This document shows positions 1 through 8,200 of a stretch of 64,000 nucleotides of DNA, one piece after another. Positions within the stretch are counted from its first letter, which is position 1. Every line of letters starts with the position of its first letter. The translations under genes and the position numbers were made by a program. Origin of the DNA: Thalassarchaeum sp002495735 (GTDB lineage: Archaea; Thermoplasmatota; Poseidoniia; Poseidoniales; Thalassarchaeaceae); NCBI GenBank assembly GCA_937911265.1, contig CALDRG010000057.1, positions 1-64,000 of the forward strand. The letters are read 5' to 3'. The notes under the pieces were generated by a model. The model was not told the origin of the DNA. It saw nothing but the letters and a program-made list of their open reading frames with translations, and ran no database searches.

Positions 1-1271
1 TCATCGTCCGTGTCAGGGCACCCGAGGCGGTCCTCTGTGCTGGTGCCATGGGTCATTGGGCAGTCGTCGAGGCTGTCGCGGATGCCATCGAGGTCGGCGT
101 CGGGAAAAGGGTCGATTCTGATGACACGGTTCAATCCCGCATCGACGTACCAGAGCTTGTCGCCAGGTCCTACCTCAAGGCCCATGATTGAGTTGGCGTT
201 AGTATCGACCGTCTGCATATGAGTGGCGCTCTTGCCGTCATTTGCAAGCTCGTAGGCACCAATCTTCCCGTTACCGTTTTGCGATACGAAGAGCGTGTCA
301 CCATGCAGGGCGATGCCGGAAGGAGAGGAAAGGCTTGAGGCGAGGACACCCCATTCCACGTCGGTAATCTCGCTGTACTCTGCCAGCTCCGAGTCCTTCT
401 GCGTGCTCGAACCCATGATGTCCGTCGTCGTGGTGGTGGGGTCGTCGGTGTTGACCCAGAGAATCCGGCCAGCCCCGGTGTCGGCGATGTAGAGGATTCC
501 ATTCGCCTTGTCGAGTACCATGTGGCCCGGGACGCCTGCGCTGCGTGTGGGAGTAATCTCGGTGTAGCGTCGAACGACACCGTCTTCATGGTCTTCTCCG
601 CCGGTATCGTGGTCGTCGTGGAAGTCGTAATACACCAATTCACCGTAGTAGCCGTCGTTGTACCAGTAGGCATTGCCCGAATCATGGGCGATGCCCACCC
701 CGTTCGGACTCTCGTGCAGCATGTCGAGGTGGCTACCCAAGGGCCCGCCTGGTTGCTGATTCTCCATGGCGAAGTGGGAGAGTGAAGAAGGCCAGAGTGC
801 TGGCCCCATGAAATTGTTCGGCGGTTGCTGGCCGTTGTACGTGTTGCGGGTTTCTTGGGCCGAGGCGAAGATGTAGTCGAACTCGGAATGGTCTTGTCCG
901 AAGGCGATCGCGCTGACCTCCTCCATGAAGTGGTTGCCGTATACGTCCTGCCTATTCTCGCTAGACTGGTTTGCTAGGCCTGCACTGTGTATGATGGTGA
1001 TGCTGTCGGTGGCGCGATTTACGACCCAGAGCTCGTTTTGCCGGGACGAACTTGGGTGGAATTCGAGGTCGCGTGGGACGTTGAGGTCGTCACCATCTGT
1101 GGCGATGACGATTTCGTTGAAGCCGGGACCGAATTGCTCGACGTAGGCATGTGACGAGCGTGCGTTACCTTCTGCGACGGCAGTGGGTGACCCAGCGAGG
1201 AAGGCGCTCGTCAGGAACATCGTCAGAATTAGCATCGATGTTCGGGTCCTACTTCTGGCCGAGGAAGTCAT
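1..1271 (-). CDS. Secreted NHL/six-bladed beta-propeller protein with thrombospondin-3 repeats (3' partial)
   Basis: The reading frame starts at the ATG at 1271 and stays open to the left edge, so the C-terminus is missing; at least 423 residues are visible. Residues 1-34 form a signal peptide (basic start, hydrophobic core, cleavage near AVA-EG). The body has propeller-type phrases such as ELWVVNRATDSI, GILYIADTGAGRI and DKLWYVDAGLNRVIRID, typical of NHL or SMP-30-like blades. The last visible part (PDADLDGIRDSLDDCP) is a calcium-binding thrombospondin type 3 repeat, usually a stalk in archaeal surface proteins. The ligand is unknown. It is divergent from the methyltransferase at 1383. Confidence 0.8.
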   Translation of the reverse strand, partial: MTSSARSRTRTSMLILTMFLTSAFLAGSPTAVAEGNARSSHAYVEQFGPGFNEIVIATDGDDLNVPRDLEFHPSSSRQNELWVVNRATDSITIIHSAGLANQSSENRQDVYGNHFMEEVSAIAFGQDHSEFDYIFASAQETRNTYNGQQPPNNFMGPALWPSSLSHFAMENQQPGGPLGSHLDMLHESPNGVGIAHDSGNAYWYNDGYYGELVYYDFHDDHDTGGEDHEDGVVRRYTEITPTRSAGVPGHMVLDKANGILYIADTGAGRILWVNTDDPTTTTTDIMGSSTQKDSELAEYSEITDVEWGVLASSLSSPSGIALHGDTLFVSQNGNGKIGAYELANDGKSATHMQTVDTNANSIMGLEVGPGDKLWYVDAGLNRVIRIDPFPDADLDGIRDSLDDCPMTHGTSTEDRLGCPDTDD

Positions 1272-1382
1272 GCATCGGGCGAACAACCCATCCTATTTTG
1301 TGCCTCTGCCCGCATGTTAGGAGGCTGTCGCTCAGAAAAGTCGCTGAATTGGTTCTTAGGTACTAGAGGCCCTAGCGAGCCC

Positions 1383-1997
1383 ATGAGAGTCCGGAGGCTC
1401 GCGATGCTGCTGTCGGGTCTGCTTCCGCACCCATGCGACTCCGTCGAGCTCGAGCAGTACACTACCGACGGCAACCTAGCGGCTCGCTGGCTCACCGATA
1501 TCTCCGCGTTTGACGACCTCACTGAGGGCTGCACCGTGGCAGACCTCGGTGCAGGAAACGGAGTCCTCGGACTGGGTGCCTTGGTGTTGGGTGCTGGAAG
1601 GGCGATACTAGTTGAGACCGACCAAGCGGCATGTGATGTCGCGAAATCAAACGCCGAGTCGATGGGGTTCACTGAATCAGTGGAAGTAATCCGAACTACG
1701 CTCGGCTCGGGCCCGATTAATCTCACCCCTGCGGACGTGGTAATCTGCAACCCGCCGTGGGGTAGGCAAACGCCTAGGGCCGATCGCCCCTTTCTTGAGG
1801 CCATAATCGCGTCAGAGGCTCCGGCCCATCTGCTACACAGTGCTGAGGCCACTCATATTCAACCTCTGTTCGAGAATGCAGGTTGGTCGGCCGAGAGGTA
1901 CGGCGAGGCCGACTTTGCACTTCCTGCATCTTACTCTCATCACGCCCGGCAGAGAGGAAGGACAAGAGCAGCATTCTGGCGCCTCACACTCCCCTGA
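1383..1997 (+). CDS. METTL5-like N6-adenine methyltransferase (COG2263 type)
   Basis: A 204-residue Rossmann-fold SAM-dependent methyltransferase. Visible are the family signature LEQY at residues 23-26, the SAM-binding loop DLGAGNGVLGLGA, and the catalytic NPPW tetrad at 123-126, which marks amino-group (N6-adenine) methylation. Archaeal and eukaryotic relatives modify an adenosine in small-subunit rRNA; that target is inferred. The frame is open from 1314, but the family begins with a short helix just before LEQY, so the ATG at 1383 (MRVRRLAMLL) is preferred. A csl4-like gene follows 56 bases downstream, a pairing known in euryarchaea. Confidence 0.85.
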   Translation: MRVRRLAMLLSGLLPHPCDSVELEQYTTDGNLAARWLTDISAFDDLTEGCTVADLGAGNGVLGLGALVLGAGRAILVETDQAACDVAKSNAESMGFTESVEVIRTTLGSGPINLTPADVVICNPPWGRQTPRADRPFLEAIIASEAPAHLLHSAEATHIQPLFENAGWSAERYGEADFALPASYSHHARQRGRTRAAFWRLTLP

Positions 1998-2053
1998 GCC
2001 TACGGCTCATTCATGCCGGACCGTTCTTAGGGGGTTGGCCGGTCGGCGAGCCG

Positions 2054-3322
2054 ATGACCGCTGCAGCAGGAGACTTCGTTACCCCAGGGTCCTCAGTCAT
2101 AGTTCCAGACGGAGTAGAGGCAGGAGATGGAATCCACAGTGATGCCTCGAGCACTATGGCGGTAGTCACTGGAACGCTTGTCCAGAGTAACGGCACAATG
2201 TCGGTTGACCCTTCACGGCCTTCGGTGAACTCGCCTCAGATTGGGGACGTCATCATCGCCGAGGTGAACCGACTCAACCCCAAGACAGCCGAAGTACGCC
2301 TGCTCCATATTGAGGGCAAGGATGGCGGCCACAGAACCGTCCCTGCCGAGGAACTGTTCGCAGACATCTTCGTCACCAACTTCGTAGATCGCTTCCTGCC
2401 CTCTGCAGGGGATGCGATGCGCAAGAGGGACATCGTCCGCGCGCGCATAGTCGAACTAGACCCCATGCTCAAGGCCACAACTCGCGACAACCCCGAACTT
2501 GGTGTCCTGCACGCTCTGTGCCCACAGTGCGGAGAGGATCTAGAGGCGAGCAGCAAGACCCCCGACTTCAACGTCGCATGCCCTCGCTGCGACTACACAG
2601 GCTACAGGGTCTTGTCCAACGGCTTTGGCCACGGCCACGTCCTCGGAGATGACATACAATCCCTGAATCGCCCCGGGGCCCGATGGTCATCGGAGGCCGA
2701 GCCAATGCTCGGTCACGATGGCGCTCGCCCTTACATCTCACCCGTTGCAGACTACCGTCGTGGCATGTCACACGAGATGCCCGATTCCGTCCGCCGCCAG
2801 AAGGCAGCTCAGTCACGAGGCGGAGGCGGAGGAGGAAGAGGAGGGCCTAGGCGTGAGATGCACCCGACTACGTGTACTCTATGTGGAACCAAGACACAAG
2901 TGCCATTCAAGCCCACTCCGGGCAAGCCGATCCGCTGCAGGGACTGCATGGACAAGGTCAAGGATGGCAAGGCCTCGAAGGACGAGCTCGCCAAGGAGCG
3001 TGGGGTACTGAACGCGGCACGCGCTGGGGCCGAAGGGTCAATGGGACTCAAGCTGTTCATCGGAGGCGTCTCCTACGACGCCACTGAGGATGATCTCCGC
3101 GAGGCCTTCTCCGCACACGGCGAACTCAAGGAGGTCCACATCGCCACAGACAAAGAGACCGGTCGCTCAAAGGGCTTCGCCTTCATCACTTTCCCAAACA
3201 AAAAAGACGGTCTCGCAGCAATCAAGGCACTTCATGAGAGCAAGATTCACGGTCGCAAAATCAGTGTCCAAGAGTCGAACCCAGGCGGCCGTGATCGCAA
3301 GCGCCGTCCCCGCCGAAACTAG
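2054..3322 (+). CDS. Csl4-like exosome RNA-binding protein fused to a zinc finger and an RRM
   Basis: A 422-residue multidomain protein. Residues 1-40 (GDFVTPGSSVIVPDGV) match the N-terminal domain of exosome cap subunit Csl4. An S1-type RNA-binding domain follows (GDVIIAEVNRLNPKTAEVRL). A zinc ribbon has C156-x2-C159 and C176-x2-C179, as in archaeal Csl4. An arginine- and glycine-rich linker leads to a second zinc module (C274-x2-C277, C295-x2-C298) and a C-terminal RRM (about 332-410) with RNP2 LFIGGV and RNP1 KGFAFITF. Ordinary archaeal Csl4 stops after the first ribbon. The open frame reaches back to 1883, inside the previous gene; the ATG at 2054 places the Csl4 N-terminus correctly. Likely role: RNA recruitment to the exosome. 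Confidence 0.85.
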   Translation: MTAAAGDFVTPGSSVIVPDGVEAGDGIHSDASSTMAVVTGTLVQSNGTMSVDPSRPSVNSPQIGDVIIAEVNRLNPKTAEVRLLHIEGKDGGHRTVPAEELFADIFVTNFVDRFLPSAGDAMRKRDIVRARIVELDPMLKATTRDNPELGVLHALCPQCGEDLEASSKTPDFNVACPRCDYTGYRVLSNGFGHGHVLGDDIQSLNRPGARWSSEAEPMLGHDGARPYISPVADYRRGMSHEMPDSVRRQKAAQSRGGGGGGRGGPRREMHPTTCTLCGTKTQVPFKPTPGKPIRCRDCMDKVKDGKASKDELAKERGVLNAARAGAEGSMGLKLFIGGVSYDATEDDLREAFSAHGELKEVHIATDKETGRSKGFAFITFPNKKDGLAAIKALHESKIHGRKISVQESNPGGRDRKRRPRRN

Positions 3323-3367
3323 CGAAGCCGTGAATACCCGGAAACCGACCGTCCCAACGGGGCTGCG

Positions 3368-5167
3368 ATGGAAGGATGGCTTGTTCTTGATGGCTATGAG
3401 GATGAGCCCGCCGCATTTGGAGTCCCTAACTACCTCGGGTTCCACATCCGCTACATCTGCGGGGTGCTCGAATCTCGGGGTGTGTCGTACACATACATGA
3501 CCATCGACCAGTGGAGGATGCACCAGAAGACACGGCTGGACGACCCTAGTGAGAGGGCGGCACTGCGCAGGGAGCTGTCAGAGTTGGATGGCACTGTCAT
3601 TCTAGCAGGTGCCGTGGTTCCAGGTAAGTACGTCAGAGGGACTCCAATCAGTCGCCGCGAGATGGACAATCTGCTCTCAATTCTGCCGAGCGAGCAGCCG
3701 GTGCTGTGCGGCGGCTGGGCAATCCGCAATTGGCGCTATGACGGCTGGATACCCCTCCGCTCGAATCTTTTCTGCGCAGTCCAGGACACCGACGCCTCAC
3801 TGCATCATTATCTGTCGACGGGGCAGTGGGAGCACAGAAGGAGGACACCCGAGCAATGGTCTGAATGGGCACTGGCGGGGGCATCTTCTAGAGCAGTCAC
3901 AGAACATCCCGATCTCGCATCTCCTGAAGGCTCTCCCGGGCCGCTAACCTACGAAATCGAGCTCTACCAGGGCTGCGTCCGCTTCAAGCGCGGTTGCAAG
4001 TTCTGCATTGAGCCGAAGAAGGGACTGCCGCTGTGGCGGGACGAGGAAGACGTCCTCACTGAGATAGCCACGGCTCTTGACTCAGGAGTTAGAAACGTCC
4101 GCATAGGAGGGGCTACGGACATCTACACCTATCGTGCTGAAGGCGTGGAGAATCTCGAGTACCCGATTCCGAACCCCGAGCCGATAGCCAAGGTTCTGCA
4201 CGGTGCGCGCGAGGATGAGAGGCTGACAATCCTCCATGTCGATAACGCCAACCCATCAATCGTCGCCGAGAGCATCGAACCGGCTACTGAGATTACGAAA
4301 ACTCTTGTCGAGACCCTCTCCGACGGTGCGGTGCTCTCGTTCGGGCTGGAGTCAGCCGATCCCACCGTACACGAGCAGAATTGGCTGAACTGCGACCCGA
4401 ATCAGCTCAGGACTGCAATCAGGTTGGTCAACGAATACGGCAGGGAACGCGGAGAGAGGGGCCTTCCGAAGTTGCTGCCAGGACTCAATTTTATCGCCGG
4501 CCTGAATGGAGAGACAGTGGAGAGCTACCGGATGAATCTCGAACTCCTCAGGAGTATGCGAGATGAGGGATTGTGGCTCAGGAGGATTAACATTCGGCAA
4601 GTTGAAGGGCAGGGTTTTCAGGAGATTCCAGAGCAGGCCTTCAGCGAGTTCAAGCGTGAGGTCCGTGAGAGTATCGACCGACCTCTTCTGGAGGAAATGC
4701 TGCCGGTTGGCACGGTCCTCAAGGGGGTCTGGTGGGAGGCCCATAACGACCGCATCCGAAGGCCCGAGCAGGTATTGGACCCAAAGTACCGTGACGAATC
4801 TATCCGAGGGGCAGCTGGCATAACCTTCGGTCGGCAGATAGGGGCGTACCCTATCCTTGTTGGAGTCCCGTACAAGATACCACTAGAGAGTGCCTCGGAA
4901 ATCATTGTCACGGGCCACGGGATGCGCAGCATCACCGGCGTCGAGACAGGTCTGAATGTGAACTCGGCGACCCAGCACCAGCTAGAGGCCATACCTGGTA
5001 TCGGCAGCAAGGGCGCTTGGAGACTGGTAAGCGCTTGTGCAAGGGTTTCGTCAAAGGGAGGTTCTTTCTCGCCGAGCGAGGCTTTTGAGGCTGCCGGACT
5101 GGACGTACCAGCTCTTGCAAAAGCCGTTCTGAGCGCTGATGCAGGGGCGGTCGCGACGCAGGAATAG
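3368..5167 (+). CDS. Radical SAM protein with C-terminal helix-hairpin-helix (COG1031 family)
   Basis: A 599-residue enzyme. The Fe-S cluster cysteines are C203, C210 and C213 (C-x6-C-x2-C), a wider spacing than the classical C-x3-C-x2-C. The segment GCVRFKRGCKFCIEP is characteristic of the archaeal family COG1031. Near residues 534-556 a helix-hairpin-helix (NSATQHQLEAIPGIGSKGA) suggests nucleic-acid binding. The substrate of this family is unknown to me. The ATG at 3368 matches the conserved start MEGWLVLDGY. It lies 45 bases after the Csl4-RRM gene on the same strand and may be co-transcribed, which would hint at an RNA substrate; that is inference. Confidence 0.85.
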   Translation: MEGWLVLDGYEDEPAAFGVPNYLGFHIRYICGVLESRGVSYTYMTIDQWRMHQKTRLDDPSERAALRRELSELDGTVILAGAVVPGKYVRGTPISRREMDNLLSILPSEQPVLCGGWAIRNWRYDGWIPLRSNLFCAVQDTDASLHHYLSTGQWEHRRRTPEQWSEWALAGASSRAVTEHPDLASPEGSPGPLTYEIELYQGCVRFKRGCKFCIEPKKGLPLWRDEEDVLTEIATALDSGVRNVRIGGATDIYTYRAEGVENLEYPIPNPEPIAKVLHGAREDERLTILHVDNANPSIVAESIEPATEITKTLVETLSDGAVLSFGLESADPTVHEQNWLNCDPNQLRTAIRLVNEYGRERGERGLPKLLPGLNFIAGLNGETVESYRMNLELLRSMRDEGLWLRRINIRQVEGQGFQEIPEQAFSEFKREVRESIDRPLLEEMLPVGTVLKGVWWEAHNDRIRRPEQVLDPKYRDESIRGAAGITFGRQIGAYPILVGVPYKIPLESASEIIVTGHGMRSITGVETGLNVNSATQHQLEAIPGIGSKGAWRLVSACARVSSKGGSFSPSEAFEAAGLDVPALAKAVLSADAGAVATQE

Positions 5168-5209
5168 TGATATTGCGAACTGCATCGGTTTCTCCTGTAA
5201 TGGGCACTA

Positions 5210-5225
5210 GTCGGACTGGTCCGAC
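5210..5225. promoter_or_regulatory. Perfect inverted repeat upstream of the giant surface protein
   Basis: GTCGGAC-TG-GTCCGAC, two 7-base arms separated by 2 bases, lies in the 99-base gap between the radical-SAM gene and the surface-protein gene, 42 bases before its ATG. The very short loop favours a protein-binding operator over an RNA hairpin. No terminator-like T tract follows. Confidence 0.35.
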
Positions 5226-5266
5226 GAACATCTTTGACTGAGACTGAATGAGTAGACCAAGAGGGC

Positions 5267-8200
5267 ATGAGGATGGATAATAGATATTCAAGGCAAATCA
5301 CGCTTCTAATTCTGCTACTACTAATCTTCGCTGTCCCGCAGGAGGCGTTCGCCAACAGTTCAGGTAAGACTGGTTCGTCTAGCACAGGTTGCGGAGGTGG
5401 TTCCTGCCATGGAGGTGCAAACACAGTTACTCCATCCTTAGTTGGTCAGCCCAGTTCTGATTACACACCCGGGACAGTTTACTCCCTCACAATCGGGGGT
5501 AGTGGCGGGACCTCTGGAACGAATGGCGGATTCAATCTAGACACGACCCAAGGCACTTTCTCCAATGCTGGAACCAACGCTCAGGTAGCGACTAATGGCG
5601 AAGCTACTCACTCCAATTTCAACTCGCGCTCGTGGACAGTCGACTGGACAGCTCCTTCAAGCGGTTCTGGTGATACGACCTTCAATCTAGCAGTGAACTT
5701 CGTAGATGGGACAGGAACAACCTCCGGTGACTCATGGGGAACTGCCTCATGGACCATTTCCGAGGCGACTTCGACGCCCCCATCATCCCCTTACAACCAG
5801 CCTGGTTCGCAGAGGGACTCGGTCTTCTCGCACTCAGTGCTTGAACTAAACTCGGGTTCGCCAACTCTAGTCCTCGACAATGGCACGCTGGTGACCTTTT
5901 CCTCTGGCACTGGAGGAGGGAATCCTGTCTACACCAACGATGACGTGCTATCAATCGCAGGAGATTGCGCATTATTGGGCAACTACAGTCTCAGATGTAC
6001 TGGATCCAACAACTACGGTCAACTCGGCCTCGGCTCCTTCTCCCTCAGCAACGGGACAGTTGACTTCGGCACCAGCATGCCCGCTGCGATATCTGATGGA
6101 AACAACCACAACTGCGCCATCCTCACAGATGGCTCGGTCAGTTGCTGGGGCAGGAACAACGTCGGACAACTCGGAGACGGGTCCAACGCAAATAGGAACG
6201 CGCCTGTAAGTGTCGACCTAGGGGCCAACACCACTGCTGTAGCCCTCTCTACTGGAATCGACTCCACATGCGCGATAACGAATACTGGCGCAATCAAGTG
6301 CTGGGGAGGTAACTTCTACGGAATTCTTGGAGACGGTACTACGACTCACAGCAATGCGCCAGTGGAGGTCAATCACTCGACAGGAATGCGAGCGGTCGCT
6401 ATAGCCACTCCAGGCTATGGAGCCTGCGCCATCTTTGAGAACGGCTCCGTATACTGCTGGGGGCAGCTCTACACAGTCACCGCGATGTTTGGGGCAGTCA
6501 CAAACGGTTCTGTCCATATCGACTTCGCCACTGGCAGGACTGCAACCGCCATCGATGGGACCTCTGACCACATGTGCGCCATCCTCGACAACGGCTCGAT
6601 GAACTGCTGGGGTGTGAACACCTACGGCCAGTGGGGCGACGGCTCGTGCAGCTCAGTCATCCCTTCCAGTGGGTGCAACGGCGTGAATGGAAACGCCCCA
6701 GTGCACGTCAATCTGAGCACTGGCAGCAGTGCCATAGCAATCTCGTCCGGAGCATCTGCGACATGTGCGATTCTCGATAACTACTCGCTACAGTGCTGGG
6801 GGCAGCAATCCGGCGAGTTTGACGGAACCACGGACTCTCTCCTTAATCCTCATACGATGAATTTCACACTTGGGGCGGATGTGGCCTATTCGGATCAGGA
6901 CATGGACGGCGACGGCATCGTCAACGCCCTTGACACTCACATGGCAGGCGACGACGACGGCGACGGCGTTCCGATTCCGTACGATCCGTATCCGAGCAAT
7001 CCCTCGAGATGGATGGATTGCGATTCCGGTTCGTGGGGCAGACTATCATGCAGTCCAGCAGAGGCTGGGCATTACGCGGAGTCGGGCGATCTATACTTCA
7101 CACCCTGCTCAGTCGGGACATATCAGCCCGAGGCCGGCTATCCTCTGTGCTACGATGCATCGGCTGGCAACTTCGTGGATATCTCCCAAGCAATCACGCA
7201 GTCTCTATGTTCAGCCGGCACCTATCAGCCAGACCTCGGGCAGTCATCGTGTGTCAACAGCTCAGCCGGCAACTACACCAGCCCGAGTTTCGGCGACGCC
7301 GGTTCGTACTCTTCCTCAGCGTTCAACATCTCAGCGACGAGCGCAGAGTACAATGGTTCGATACACTCCTCCAGCGACGTGCAGGACCTGTACATGATGG
7401 TGGTCCCGAAGGACCACGGTGTCACAGTGGGGCTGACGTCCCCCTCGGGCGCTGATTTTGACTTAGAAATCTACAACGAGAGCCTAACCCTCCTTGACGG
7501 GAGTTACTCAACCTCCTATGACGAGACCTCGACCAACAACACGAACTTCTCGGCAGACTCCAACCTGTACATCCTTGTCTCTCCGTGGAGCGGGACCGGT
7601 CAGTACACGTTACAGATTTGGCTGTTCTATACTGCTGACGGGGCCTTGGTGGGCAACCCCTCGATGTCCGTTGATGCCGAGATTGGAGCTGGTCAGTACC
7701 AGTGCTCCCCTGGGACCTACCAACCAGGCACTGGTCAATCCTCGTGTATCGATGCCTCGCCTGGGTATTACGTCTCAGGTAGCGGCTCGACCACTCAGAC
7801 ACCATGCAGCCCCGGCTCATTCCAGTCGGGAATGGCTCAGACCTCATGCCTGCTAGCCACTCCGGGGAATTTTGTCAATATCTACGCTGCAATCGATCAG
7901 ACTCCGGCTTCTCCAGGTCACTACGTAAACACCTCAGGCGCGACCGAGGAGGTCGCGTGCACCATGGGCACCTACCAGCCAAGCATAGGGCAGACCTCGT
8001 GCCTCGACGCAGATGCAGGATACTATGTCCCCTCTAACGGGGCGAGCTTCCAAACGGCCTGCTCCCCCGGGACCTACCAGCCAAGTACCGGCCAGTCATC
8101 ATGCATCGATGCATCTGCTGGATACTACGTACTGTACTACAACTCAACTAGCCAGACGCCCTGCCCCGTGGGCACCTACCAACCCAGCACCGGACTGTCG

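Noticed and set aside
170..685. 171-codon minus-strand open frame
   Set aside because: It lies in another frame of the secreted propeller, which has a signal peptide, propeller blades and TSP3 repeats and is open across the whole region.
4618..5424. 268-codon minus-strand open frame
   Set aside because: Low-complexity, Ser/Pro/Arg-rich shadow of the radical SAM gene and the following surface-protein start; no recognisable domain.
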